64,000 bases of DNA from Streptomyces albus subsp. albus (GCF_000725885.1 NZ_JODR01000036.1:4261-68260); one strand, 5' to 3'. Numbered from the stretch's first letter, positions 46,958-57,554 are shown. The notes: generated by a model not told the origin, from the sequence alone. A program made the numbers and translations.

Positions 46958-49436
46958 TTACGCCAGGCCGTACTTCTCGGCGGCCTTGCGGACGTCCTCG
47001 GACTTCACCTCGCCGCGGCGGGCCAGCCGCGCCAGCGCGGCGACGACCACCGACTGCGGGTCCACACCGAAGTGGCGGCGGGCCGCGTCACGGGTGTCGG
47101 ACAGCCCGAAGCCGTCGGTGCCCAGCGAGGCCCAGTCCTGCTCGACCCACTGGCTGATCTGGTCGGGCACGGCCCGCATCCAGTCGCTGACGGCGAGCAC
47201 CGGGCCGGGCGCACCCTCCAGGGCACGGGTGACGTACGGCACCCGCTCCTCGCCGCGCAGCGCCGCCGCGTCGCACTCCAGCGCCTCGCGGCGCAGCTCG
47301 CTCCAGGAGGGCGCCGACCACACGTCGGCGGCCACGCCCCACTCCTCGGCCAGTATCCGCTGGGCCTCGGTGGTCCAGTGGATCGCGGTGCCCGAGGCCA
47401 GCAGCTGGATGCGCGGGGCGTCGGCCGGGGCGGGGGAGGTGCCCTCCACCGCTGCGGCGTCGCGGAACTTGTACAGGCCCTTGACGATCTGCTCCTCGGT
47501 GACGCCCTCCGGCATGGCCGGCTGCACCTTGGGCTCGTTGTAGACCGTCAGGTAGTAGAAGACGTCCTCCTGCTTGTCGGCGTCCGGGCCGTACATGCGG
47601 CGCAGACCGTCCTTGACGATCACGGCGACCTCGTAGGCGAACGCCGGGTCGTAGATCATCGCGGCCGGGTTGGTGGAGGCCAGCAGCGGCGAGTGGCCGT
47701 CGGCGTGCTGGAGGCCCTCACCGGTCATGGTGGTGCGGCCCGCGGTGGCGCCGATGACGAAGCCGCGGCCCAGCTGGTCGGCGAGCGCCCAGAACTGGTC
47801 GCCGGTCCGCTGGAAGCCGAACATCGAGTAGAAGATGTAGAACGGGATCATCGGCTCGCCGTGCGTCGCGTACGAGGTCGCGGCGGCGGTGAAGTCGGCC
47901 AGCGAACCGGCCTCGGTGATGCCCTCGTTCAGGATCTGACCGCTGACGGCCTCCTTGTAGTACAGGAGCTGGTCACGGTCGACCGGTTCGTAGGTCTGGC
48001 CCTTGGGGGAGTACAGACCCGCGGAGGGGAAGAGCGACTCCATGCCGAAGGTGCGGGCCTCGTCGGGGACGATCGGAACCCAGCGTTTGCCGGTCTCCTT
48101 CTCCCGCATCAGGTCCTTGACCAGGCGGACGAACGCCATGGTGGTGGCGATCTCCTGGGAGCCGGAACCCTTCTTCAGCGCGTCGAACGGCTTCTCCGCC
48201 GGAGCCGGCAGCCCCGTGGGGACGACCTTGCGGGCCGGGGCCAGACCGCCCAGCGCGCGGCGCCGCTCGTGCAGGTACTTGATCTCCGGTGCGTCGGCGC
48301 CCGGGTGGCAGTAGGGCACCATCTCGGCGGCGTCGATGGCGCTGTCCTCGATGGGAAGCTCCAGCACGTCCCGCATGCCGCGGAACTCGTCCTTGGTGAG
48401 CTTCTTCATCTGGTGGTTCGCGTTGCGGGACTCGAAGCCCGGACCGAGCGACCAGCCCTTGACGGTCTGCGCCAGGATGACGGTCGGGGTGCCCTTGTGC
48501 TCGACGGCCGCCTGGTAGGCCGCGAAGACCTTGCGCGGCTCGTGGCCGCCGCGGGAGCGGTGGAAGCACTCGATGATCTGCTCGTCCGACAGCTGCGCCG
48601 CGATCCGGCCCAGCGCCTCGGAGGCACCGAAGAAGTGCTCGCGGATGTAGGCGGCGTCACGGGTGGCGTAGGTCTGGAACTGGGCGTCCGGCACCTCGCG
48701 CAGCCGGCGGGCCAGCGCGCCCTCTGTGTCCAGCTTGAACAGCTCGTCCCAGGCGGAGCCCCACAGCACCTTGATGACGTTCCAGCCGGCGCCGCGGAAC
48801 TGGGCCTCCAGCTCCTGCACGATCTTGAAGTTGGGGCGGACCGGGCCGTCGAGGCGCTGGAGGTTGCAGTTGATGACGAAGGTCAGGTTGTCCAGTTCCT
48901 CGCGGGCGGCCAGCGCCAGCGCGGCGGTCGACTCGGGCTCGTCCATCTCACCGTCGCCGAGGAACGCCCACACGTGCGAGGCGGAGGTGTCCTTGATCCC
49001 GCGGTGGGTCAGATAGCGGTTGAACCGCGCCTGGTAGATCGCGGAGAGCGGGCCCAGGCCCATGGAGACGGTGGGGAACTGACGCGAACGTCGCGATGTG
49101 CCCGCCGAGGCCGTCCTTGCTGCCGCGGGTGACCATCGCGGCGGCGTTCCACCGGTTCCAGGCGGTGATCCGCTGGTCCAGCGCCTCGTCACCCGGGTAC
49201 GCGGGCTCGGCGTCGGTGGGGATGGTGTTGACGTACGGGCTCTCCAGCAGCTCCGGCACGTCCAGGCCGGTGTCGTGCGCGTGCTCGACGGTGCGCTGCA
49301 CCAGGTAGGAGGCGCGGTCGGCACCGGCGTGCTCGGTCACGGCGTCCAGGGACTCGCGCCATTCGGCGGTCTCCTGCGGATCCCGGTCCGGGAGCTGGTC
49401 GAGCTCGCTCGGCAGGTTGTGTACGGCGTCGGGCAT
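46958..49436 (-). pseudogene. aceE: Pyruvate dehydrogenase E1 (homodimeric), internal deletion and frameshift
   Basis: The first ~118 codons (from the ATG at 49436 with AAGGTGG upstream) encode a normal AceE start: MPDAVHNLPSELDQLPDRDP, YVNTIPTDAEP, TAWNRWNAAAMVTRGSK, GGHIATFAS. The frame then breaks at about 49079-49081, and FPTVSMGLGPLSAIYQARFN resumes in another frame and continues to a normal C-terminus at 46958. Compared with the family, about 75 residues are missing, including the QGHxSPGxYARAFLxG segment that contacts thiamine diphosphate. CAG is shared by both expected deletion edges. The ThDP motif GDGEMDEPES is intact downstream. As written the gene cannot make active E1; an assembly error must be excluded. 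A second aceE elsewhere is likely. Confidence 0.85.
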
Positions 49437-49558
49437 GGTGGCCACCTTCCGGACGTGTAGGCCCCTCCAAACGGGGTCGGGAGGGCGGTTGAGCGGTGGG
49501 TGTGAGAACCCTGAAGGGGGCAGGACAGGGGTCACCCAACGAAGGGACTGTACGCCTC

Positions 49559-49575
49559 TGATCGATGATCGATCA
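49559..49575. promoter_or_regulatory. 17-nt palindrome upstream of aceE, probable GntR/FCD operator
   Basis: TGATCGATGATCGATCA is a perfect inverted repeat (8-bp arms around a central base) about 123 nt before the aceE start. AT-rich TGATC/GATCA dyads fit operators of FCD-type GntR regulators such as PdhR, and such a regulator is encoded directly upstream. Confidence 0.6.
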
Positions 49576-49612
49576 AAGGATCCGTAGGTAAAAACCGTCC
49601 GCGCACCGAAAT

Positions 49613-49649
49613 TGGCATTCCGTGCCTCGGGAAAAGGCACCGAATGCCA
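49613..49649 (-). terminator. Hairpin after the GntR gene
   Basis: A 14-bp stem with one mismatch (49613-49626 with 49636-49649) lies downstream of the GntR gene on its strand and upstream of the aceE promoter palindrome, separating the two transcripts. Confidence 0.5.
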
Positions 49650-49856
49650 GGCGTCCCGAGGGGCGCGGGGTACGGCGCGGCCGGTCACGGCGTACCCGCG
49701 GCCGTCCGCGCACCGGCCCCGTGGCCGGGTCGTGCCGCGGAGCCGGAGTGCATCGTAGTCCGGGAATCCCGTAGCCGCGGACGGGGCCGCCGGCCGGCAC
49801 CCGGGCGCGTACTCGCCCGCTGCTCGTCCGCTGCTCGCCGGCGCCGCCTCCAGGGC

Positions 49857-50483
49857 TCAGCGAGGGGCCGGGGCGCAGCCCAGGACGTGCTCCTTGACGA
49901 GGGGGCCGATCCCCGGATCGCGGCGCTCGATCGCGGCGAGCACCGCCTCGTGCTCCTCGGCGTACGACTGCTGCACCGTCCCCAGCCACCGGATCGACAG
50001 CGCCGTCCACACCTCGATCCCCAGCCCCTCCCAGGTGTGCAGCAGCACACTGTTGCCCGCCGCCCGCACCAGCTCCCGGTGGAACGCGACCGTGTGCCGC
50101 ACCTGCGCCTCGCCGTCCCCCCGCCGGTCCGCGTCGTACAGCGCCTCCACGTGCGGGCGCAGCGCCGTCACGTCACCGGCCAGCCGCACGACCGCCAGCT
50201 CCGCCGCGATCTGCTCCAGCCCCGCCCGGACCGGGTAGATCTCCTCCAGATCCGCCGCCGACAGCTCCCGGACCCGCACCCCCTTGTTCGGCGCCGACTC
50301 GATCAGCCGCAGCGCCTCCAGCTCGCGCAGGGCCTCCCGCACCGGTGTCTGGCTCACCTCCAGCTCCACCGCGATCCGCCGCTCCACGATGCGCTCGCCC
50401 GGCTTCCACCGCCCGCTGACGATCCCCTCCACGATGTGCTCGCGGATCTGCTCGCGCAGCGACTGGACGACGGGCGGCGTCAT
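49857..50483 (-). CDS. GntR/FCD-family regulator
   Basis: The product is 208 residues. Winged helix-turn-helix in 10-70: SLREQIREHIVEGIVSGRWKPGERIVERRIAVELEVSQTPVREALRELEALRLIE. The FCD helical domain follows, with Asp/His metal-type positions (ALYDADRRGD, HTVAFHRELVRAAGN, EEHEAVLAAIERRD). FCD regulators bind carboxylic acids. Its place directly upstream of aceE, with a palindrome between, suggests pyruvate-dehydrogenase control similar to PdhR; this is inferred. GAGGAGCAT precedes the ATG at 50483. Confidence 0.88.
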   Translation of the reverse strand: MTPPVVQSLREQIREHIVEGIVSGRWKPGERIVERRIAVELEVSQTPVREALRELEALRLIESAPNKGVRVRELSAADLEEIYPVRAGLEQIAAELAVVRLAGDVTALRPHVEALYDADRRGDGEAQVRHTVAFHRELVRAAGNSVLLHTWEGLGIEVWTALSIRWLGTVQQSYAEEHEAVLAAIERRDPGIGPLVKEHVLGCAPAPR

Positions 50484-50637
50484 GAAGATGCTCCTCGCAA
50501 CGAGGTGGTGGGGCCCTAAGACGATACGGCCTGACCCGGCACCCGGTGCCACTGCGTACGGTGAGGGATCCGTCACCGTGGCCGCCTCCGGCCCGGTGAC
50601 GGATCCCGCGGGGCCCACGGGGCGGCCCCGCACCCGC

Positions 50638-51972
50638 TCACCTCTCGTAGTCGAACTGCGGCTCCCCGTTGTAGCGGGGCTTGCGCAGCCGGTCGGGGGT
50701 CAGCGGACTCATCGCCGTCACATCACGCGGCGCGATCGAGAAACCCTGCCAGTGCACCGGCATCGGCGTCTGGTCCTCGTCCCGCGCGATGTGGTGGAAC
50801 CCCACGTTCACCCAGGCGATCGGGTGCTTCAGCTCCTCGCCGTCGACGAACTTGCCCACATCGTCGGCCCGGTGGCTGCCGAACCGCGCGTTGTCACTCG
50901 CGTACTGCTCGAACCGCTTGTAGCGGGTGAAGTACACGTCGTACTTGGTGAAGGAGCGCGCCGTGTACTTGGCCTGGTTGCGGTGCACCAGCTCCCACGA
51001 ACGACGGTGGCCGTCCGCGTTCTTGCCCTTCGCGCTCACAACCCGCCACCAGCGGTAGCCGGCCGGCCCCGCGTTGCCCGCCGCCTCCTTCGTCAGCTGC
51101 CGGCGCGTGGTGCGGTACGCCGGCGTACGGTCCGGGCCGCCGCTGCCCGAGCGGTGGGTGTCGAACTGCTCCACCGTCGCGTCGCCCGCGCCGTCCGCCG
51201 CGAAGTCCAGCCGCCAGAAGATGTTGTGGTGGTGGCTGGTCGCCCGCGACTTGCTGCCGTTGCCCACCGGCCAGCCCTGGTCGTCGGAGGCGTCGTAGTC
51301 CGAGGGCGACAGATTGCCGGTGGCCCCCGCCTTCGGCGTGATCGTGCCGTCGTCGGAGAAGTTCCACTGGTTGATGTAGTGGTAGTAGCCGGCCGAGTTC
51401 ACCGTGTAGAGCACCAGGTCCTGGCCCTGCTCGGCGTCCTTCCTGTTCGGCTCCTCCCCGATGTCCCCGCTGTTGCCGTGGAAGGCGAACCCGCGCTCCT
51501 GCGTCGTCACGCACAGCCCGTTGATCTGCTTGGTCCGGCCCGTGTCCAGATCCACACCGGGGATCTTCTTGAGCACCCCGCCCGGACAGTCCTTGGGCCG
51601 CAGCGGCTCCGCGCTCTCGCCCAGCTGCATCTCCGTCACGTCGTTGAACTCCACCGACGCGTCGTCGTAGGGCACATGGATCTGCGCCAGCTTCGCGCTG
51701 GAGAGCACCTTGATCGGCTCGGGCTCGCCCTTCGGCTGGAACGACACGTCCTCCAGCACCAGGCCCGCCGTGCTGCTGGTGTGCCAGCACATCCGCCACA
51801 CACCGCCGCCCCGCATCGTCTGCTCGATCGCCGCCCCCGAACCGCAGGCCGCCGCCCGCGCCGGGGCCTGCGGGGCCGCCTGCGCCGGAGTGGCCAGCGC
51901 CGGCAGCGCGGGCAGCAGGAGCAGGGCGGATGCCGCCAGGGCGGGGCGGCGCAGTGTCCTCTTGCTGTGCAT
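50638..51972 (-). CDS. Secreted copper amine oxidase catalytic-domain protein
   Basis: The product is 444 residues with a Sec-type signal peptide (residues 1-32, ALPALATPAQA). The mature part matches only the catalytic beta-sandwich domain of copper amine oxidases: GLVLEDVSFQ, AQIHVPYDD, KDCPGG, then GYYHYINQWNFSDDGTI where Tyr197 aligns with the topaquinone precursor but the usual N-Y-D/E is replaced by Y-Y-H. The HxH copper pair is in SHHHNIFWRLDF (247-249) and the third His in FHHIARDEDQTPMPVHW (394). The family's N2/N3 domains are missing here but seem to be encoded by the next gene upstream. Oxidase activity is uncertain because of the changed cofactor motif. GGGAGA precedes the ATG. Confidence 0.78.
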   Translation of the reverse strand: MHSKRTLRRPALAASALLLLPALPALATPAQAAPQAPARAAACGSGAAIEQTMRGGGVWRMCWHTSSTAGLVLEDVSFQPKGEPEPIKVLSSAKLAQIHVPYDDASVEFNDVTEMQLGESAEPLRPKDCPGGVLKKIPGVDLDTGRTKQINGLCVTTQERGFAFHGNSGDIGEEPNRKDAEQGQDLVLYTVNSAGYYHYINQWNFSDDGTITPKAGATGNLSPSDYDASDDQGWPVGNGSKSRATSHHHNIFWRLDFAADGAGDATVEQFDTHRSGSGGPDRTPAYRTTRRQLTKEAAGNAGPAGYRWWRVVSAKGKNADGHRRSWELVHRNQAKYTARSFTKYDVYFTRYKRFEQYASDNARFGSHRADDVGKFVDGEELKHPIAWVNVGFHHIARDEDQTPMPVHWQGFSIAPRDVTAMSPLTPDRLRKPRYNGEPQFDYER

Positions 51973-52016
51973 GGGGTGTGTCTCCCGTTCGCCGTGCCGG
52001 GCCGGCCCCGCGGCGG

Positions 52017-52922
52017 TCACCGCGCCACCAGCCGGTGCACGGACCGGTCGCTGAGGTTGATCACGAACTGCTTGGTGTCGATCCACGGGCCGCCGCCCGC
52101 GACCCGGGTGAACAGCCGCACACAGCGCTGCTTCCCGCACGCGTCCAGCGCGTCCCCGCGCCGCTCCCGGGGCACATAGCCCAGCCCCTGCGTGCCGAGC
52201 TGGTCCGCGCTCGTGAGCGGCTTGCCGGTGGCCCGGCGGTAGTCGGCGCGCAGCCCGGAACCCAGCGGGTCCTTCAGCAGCAGCCCCGCCGCCTCGTGCG
52301 CCTCCGCCCACGCCGGCGGCGGCTGCGTACCGTGCGAGACGGACGTCTCCGTGACCTTCCCGGCCCCCAGATCCACCGTCTTGCGGACCAGCGCCTCTCG
52401 CGCGTAGTCGTAGAAGAGCACCTCAGCACGGCGCTTCGCACCGCTGCCCTCGGGCAGTTCGGTCGATATGTGCTGCGGCCCGCTCTTGCGGCCCGTCACG
52501 TCCTCCCCGTCCGCGCGCAGCGCGGCGGCGCCCGTCCCGGACAGCGCGATCCGCTCGGCGCGGGAGCGCTCCGTGTCCGAGAGCGGATCACGGCCCGTGC
52601 CGCGGCCGGTCACCGGCGGCGCGTCCGCCACCTTCGCCGGCGCGCCGGCGCCCGCCGCCACGGTCCGCTGCCCGCGGTCCCCGTCGTCCCCGTCGCGCCC
52701 CTGGCCCGAGGCGCTCAGCGGCAGCGTGACGGCCAGCAGGCCCGCCGTCGCGGCGAGCGCCAGCACCGTCCCCGCGGCCAGCCGCACCACGGCCGATCTG
52801 TGCCCGCCCGGGCGCCCCGCGCGCGGCCCCGGGCCGCCCTTCGCCGGCCCGCTCCCGGCAGGCCGGCCACCCCCGTCCTCGCCCCCGGCATCCGCGGACG
52901 TCGCTTCCCCCTCGTCGGTCAT
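52017..52922 (-). CDS. Membrane-anchored protein resembling amine oxidase N2/N3 domains
   Basis: The product is 301 residues. A Gly/Asp-rich cytoplasmic start is followed by one membrane helix (about 47-69, VVRLAAGTVLALAATAGLLAVTL). The exported part starts DPLSDTERSRAERIAL and continues RRAEVLFYDYAREALVRKTVDLGAGKVTE, HGTQPPPAWAEAHEAAGLLLKDP and DTKQFVINLSDRSVHRL. This order of features is what copper amine oxidases carry as N2 and N3 domains before the catalytic domain. The catalytic part is a separate gene 44 nt downstream. The ATG at 52922 has GGTGAGG in front. It probably anchors or completes the secreted catalytic protein. The assignment is from fold-level resemblance, not strong identity. 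Confidence 0.65.
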   Translation of the reverse strand: MTDEGEATSADAGGEDGGGRPAGSGPAKGGPGPRAGRPGGHRSAVVRLAAGTVLALAATAGLLAVTLPLSASGQGRDGDDGDRGQRTVAAGAGAPAKVADAPPVTGRGTGRDPLSDTERSRAERIALSGTGAAALRADGEDVTGRKSGPQHISTELPEGSGAKRRAEVLFYDYAREALVRKTVDLGAGKVTETSVSHGTQPPPAWAEAHEAAGLLLKDPLGSGLRADYRRATGKPLTSADQLGTQGLGYVPRERRGDALDACGKQRCVRLFTRVAGGGPWIDTKQFVINLSDRSVHRLVAR

Positions 52923-53071
52923 CGTGCCTCACCTGTGTGTCGTCGGACGTACCTCGTCGCGGCGCCGATCCGCCACGACAAGCCCGATTCCAGCCCTGCG
53001 CCCGTTGTTCGGCACCCCTGTCCCACCAGTCCGAACAATCCCGTAACGTGCCTGGTGGAGGGGGTAGGAAC

Positions 53072-56000
53072 GTGGGGCGCAGAGAACGACCGGTCGACCC
53101 GGCCGAAGGACCCGTCCAGCAGTTCGCGTACGAGCTGCGCAAGCTCAGGGAGGAGGCCGGCCGGCCCACCTACCGGCAGCTCGCCGCCCGCTGCGGGTAC
53201 TCCGTCACGACGCTCTCCCAGGCCGCCGCCGGCGAACGGCTGCCCTCCCTGGCCGCCACCCTCGCCTACGTCACCGCGTGCGGCGGCGACCCGGCCGAGT
53301 GGGAGCGCCGCTGGCGGGCCGCCGGGGCCCGGGAGACCGAGGAGCGGGCCCGCGTCCGCGACACCGCCGGCGGCCCCGACACGCAGGAGCCGCCCTACCG
53401 CGGCCTCGCCCGCTTCGAACCCGGCGACCACGACCGCTTCTTCGGCCGCGAGGAACTGACGGCCGAACTCCTCGCACTCGTCGCCGACCGGCGCTTCGCC
53501 GCAGTCTTCGGCCCCTCCGGCAGCGGAAAGTCCTCCCTGCTGCGCGCCGGCCTCATCCCCCGCCTGCGCGACACCGGCGGCACGGAGCACGGCGCCGCCG
53601 GCGCCGGAACGCCCGCTCCCGGTGGTGCGCGGGCGTCCGCCTGTGATGCGGGCGGCGGCGCGGGGGCCCGCCCGCGGGTGGACGGGACCGCTCCGGGCGG
53701 CCGTGGGACCGTCGTGCGCGGGGACGGGAACGGCCCGTCGGCCCGCGCGCGAGGGAACGCGGCTGGTGCGGGGCCCGGTGTCGGTGGGGCCGGGCGTCCT
53801 GCGGGCGGTACGCGGGGGAGCGGAGCCCGCCCGGTGGCCGGTGCGCAGGGCTGTGCGGGCGGCGAGGGCGGGGGTGAGGCCGGGCCCGGGGGCGGTGCCG
53901 CGGGCGGCGTACGGGGGTCCGGTGCCGGTGGGGCCGGGCGTCCTGCGGGCGGTACGCGGGGGGACGGTACCCGTGGGGCCGGGCGTCCTGCGGGTGGCGT
54001 GCGGGGAGACGGGACCGCTTCGGTGGCCGGTGCGCAGGGCTGTGCGGGGGGCGAGTGTGGGAGCGGGGCCGGGCCCGCCGGTGGGGGCCAGGGCGGTGTC
54101 GGGCGCTGGGAGACCGGTGCCGGGGGCGGCCTGCCGCCGAGCGTGCCGCGCCCCGCCGCCGTGCGCATCCTCACCCCGGGCGAGCATCCCGCCCGCACCC
54201 ACGCCGCCGCCTGCACCCCCGCGCCGGCCGCCACCGGTCCCGGCGACGGGCCGGACGCCGCGGACCAGGGCGACACCTGGATCCTCGTCGACCAGTTCGA
54301 GGAGGTCTTCACCCTCTGCCACGACCCCGTCGAGCGTGCCCGCTTCCTCGACCTGCTGCTGCGGGCCCGGGACCCCGACTCCCGGCTGCGCGTCGTCATC
54401 GCCGTCCGCGCCGACTTCTACGGCCGCTGCGCCGAACACCGCGCGCTGGCCGAAGCGCTGTGCGGCTCCGGGCTCCTCGTCGGCCCGATGACCTCCGCCG
54501 AACTGCGGGCCGCCGTCGTGCGGCCCGCCGACGCACACGGCCTGATCGTCGAACGGGCCCTGACCGCCCGTCTCCTGCGCGACGCCGAGAGGGAGCCCGG
54601 CGCCCTGCCCCTGGTCTCCCACGCCCTGCTGGAGACCTGGCGGCGCCGCAAGGGCCGGGCGCTGACCCTCCAGGCGTACGAGGCCGCCGGCGGTGTGCAC
54701 GGCGCCGTCGCCCAGACCGCCGAGGACGTCTACACCCGGCTCTCGCCCCACCAGGCCGCCCTCGCCCGCCGTATCCTGCTGCGGCTCATCGCCCCCGGCG
54801 AAGGGGCCCAGGACACCCGGCGCCCGGCGCCCCGCGCCGAGCTGGAGTGCGACAGCGGCGACCCGGCGGGCGGCGCGGGCAGCGGCTACGTACTCGAACG
54901 TCTCGTCGCCGCCCGGCTGCTCACCCTGGACGGGGACACCGTCGATCTCGCCCACGAAGCCCTCATCACCTCCTGGCCCCGGCTCCGCCGCTGGATCGAC
55001 GAGGACCGCGAACGGCTGCGCGCCCACCGCAGACTCACCGAGGCCGCCCACAGCTGGCAGGAGCTGGACCGCGACCCCGGGGCGCTCTACCGGGGCAGCA
55101 GACTGGCCGAGGCGACCGAACTCTTCGGCAGCGCCGACACCGGCCCCGGCCACCGGCCGCACCGCCGCTCCGGGCCGTACCGGCTGCTGCGCGGCCACTC
55201 GCGCCGGCGCGACGAGCAGCGCTACGTGCCCGGCCTCACCCGGCTGGAGCGGGACTTCCTGACCGCCTGCCACGAGGCACGGCGCCGCGAGAGGAGACGC
55301 CGGGGCGGCGGTGTGGCCGCCGTCTGCCTGCTGCTGACCGTCGCGCTCCTGGCCGGGGTCGTCGCCTGGCAGCAGACCCGCGCCAACACCCGCCAGCACA
55401 CCGAGGCCGAGGCCCGCAGGATCGCCGCCGTCGCCGACAGCATGCGCATGTCCGACCCCCGGCTGGCCATGAGGCTCAGCGTCGCCGCCTGGCGGCTGGC
55501 CGACACCCACGAGACCCGCGCCGCGCTGCTGGGCGCCCTCGCCCAGCCCGAGGAGGACGCCCTCACCCTGCCCAGCGGCAGCCGGGCCGGCTCGGAGCGG
55601 TTCCTCAGCGACGACGGCCGCACCCTGGTCAGTGCCGGAGGCGGCCGGCTCAACCGCTGGGACGTCGCGGAGCACCGTGAGACCACCAGCGTCCGCGGGC
55701 CGGGCAGCCCCGACGGGGAAGCCGGACCGGTGCGGGCGGCGCTCACCCCCGACGGTGCGCTGCTGGCCACCGCCGACCGGCGGCTGCGCATCACCCTGCG
55801 CCCCACCACGGGCGGCGCCGCCCGCACCCTGCCCGGCGCCCGGGGCACGCCCGCCGTCTTCAGCACCGACGGGCGGCTGCTGTGGCTGCACGGGCCGGCC
55901 GGTGCGCACCGCGCCACCGCGCAGCTGTGGGACGTCCACGGCGGGCGGCCGGTCCTCCAGCGCCGTACCGCCGCCGGGCGGGAGGCGAGCGTCGCCGTCT

Positions 56001-57554
56001 CGCGCAGCGGCGGTCTCGCCGCCGTCTGCCCCGGCCGCGCCGCCCTGGAACTGTGGCGGCTCGGCACCACGCGGCCCCGGCACGCCGTACGGCTGCCCCT
56101 CGACGGCTGGCCCGCCCGTGCCCGGCACGCCGTCTGCCGTGCCCGGACGCTCACCTTCGCGCCCGGCGACCGGCGCCTGGTCGGCCTGGACGGGCGGGGC
56201 GTGCACGCCTGGGACGTGGCCACGGGGCGGCACCGTCAGCTGGCCGCCCAGCGGGGTCTGACCGGCATGCGGCTCAGCGGCGACGGTGAACTGCTGGTGG
56301 GCACCGACTCGACGCGGATACTGGTCTGGCGCCCCGCACTCTCCCGCCGTCCGGTGCTGCGCTATCCGCTGGTGAGCGAGTACGTCAGCGGGCTCGGCGT
56401 GGACCCGCGGGCCGGTGTCGTCCGCTATCTGAGCGGACTGACCGGGCAGACAGTCCGCACCCTCTCCCTGGCCGGCGCCCACCGCGTCCGCCGGCCCGGC
56501 CCGCCGCTGGGCCACGCCGTCTTCAGCCCCGACGGCCGCCACCTGGCCACCGCCCGGTCCCGGTGGCCGCACGTCCGGTTCGAGCTGCGCGACGCCCGTA
56601 CCGGAACGGTCGTCAGGCGTCTGCCAGCCCGGCTCTGCCACGGCACCGCGCCCGGTGCGGCCCGCCACACCCCGTGCACACCCCTGATGGCCTTCGACCG
56701 CAAGGGCGGCACCTTCGCCTACGGCACCGGCTCCCGGTCCCCGGGCGGCGCACTCCGACAGACCGTCCACCTGTGGGACACCCGCACCCACCGCCACACC
56801 GGGAGCCTGCCCCTCACCCCCCTGCCCGCGCGACCGCCGCGCCGGGCGGGGACCTGGCGGCATCGCCTTCACCCGCGACGGCCACCACCTGCTCGTCTCC
56901 CGCACCCCGGGCGCCGAGCGCGTCGAGGTGTGGGACGTGGGCCGCCACCGCCGCACCAAGGTGCTGCGCCACACGGGCGGCGACGTCCTCGCGGTGCGGC
57001 CCACCGGCCAGCTGCTGGCCACCAGCCACGGCCAGCTCGCCTCACCCGCCACCGGCAGAGTGCTGAGGCGGGTCCTCAGCCAGGACGAGACCCACGCCCT
57101 CGCCTTCAGCCCCGACGGCCGGGTCCTGGCCGCCGGTGACGGCTCCGGCCGCGTCACCCTCTGGGACGGCCGCGGCAGACGCAGCCTCGGCCTGCTCGCC
57201 GGCACCTACCGGGAAGCCGGCGGCAGCACCGAACCGGTCACCGCCCTGGCCTTCTCCCCGGACGGCGGCACCCTCGCCGTCGCCGGCCGGCAGGGCACCG
57301 TACGCCTGTGGGACACCGCCGCGCACCAGCCGCTCGGCGGGCCCCTGCCCACCGGACGCGACCGCGCCGTGGCGCTCGCCTTCTCCCCGGACGGCGGCCA
57401 ACTGTACGTGGCGGGCGCCCGCTTCCCGGTCCGCCGCTACACCGTCGCCCCCCGGCGCGCCGCCTCCCGGCTGTGCGCCCGCGGCCACGGCGGTCTCACC
57501 CCCGCCCAGTGGCACGCCGCCCTCCGCGACGTGCCGTACCGCCCCACGTGCTGA
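53072..57554 (+). pseudogene. HTH - nSTAND NTPase - WD40 protein, frameshifted
   Basis: About 1,490 residues if the two frames are joined. Order: Xre-type helix-turn-helix (about 12-68, RPTYRQLAARCGYSVTTLSQAAAGE); nSTAND NTPase with FFGREELTAEL, P-loop GPSGSGKSSLL (about 147) and Walker B WILVDQFEEVF (about 403); a membrane helix (about 747-767, VCLLLTVALLAGVVAW); then WD40 repeats (FSPDG...LWD). A Gly/Arg repeat insertion splits the NTPase near residues 175-360. Near 56825-56860 the frame changes by one base: WD40 text (GGIAFTRDGHHLLVS..., VEVWDVGRHR) continues in the other frame to 57554. It is either a broken gene or a sequencing slip in a GC-rich run. The GTG at 53072 has GGAGGGGG upstream. 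Confidence 0.8.
53590..54130 (+). repeat. Gly/Arg-encoding repeat insertion in the nSTAND domain
   Basis: About 540 bp inside the NTPase coding region consist of imperfect repeats encoding GAGRPAGGTRG, GVRGDGT and VAGAQGCAGGE variants; GTGGCCGGTGCGCAGGGCTG occurs twice (near 53833 and 54013), about 180 bp apart. The frame stays open. The insert lies between P-loop and Walker B, where other family members have a compact domain. Confidence 0.75.

Larger units (their letters stand above)
49437..49856. other. aceE promoter region
   Basis: This 420-nt gap between the GntR gene and aceE (both on the minus strand) contains a 17-nt palindrome at 49559-49575, an AT-rich patch beside it (GATCAAAGGATCCGTAGGTAAAAAC), and a hairpin at 49613-49649. 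No gene is seen. Confidence 0.55.

Noticed and set aside
49060..49110. Programmed ribosomal frameshift in aceE
   Set aside because: A frameshift alone would not restore the ~75 missing residues, and there is no slippery sequence or pseudoknot-like element. A deletion is the simpler reading.
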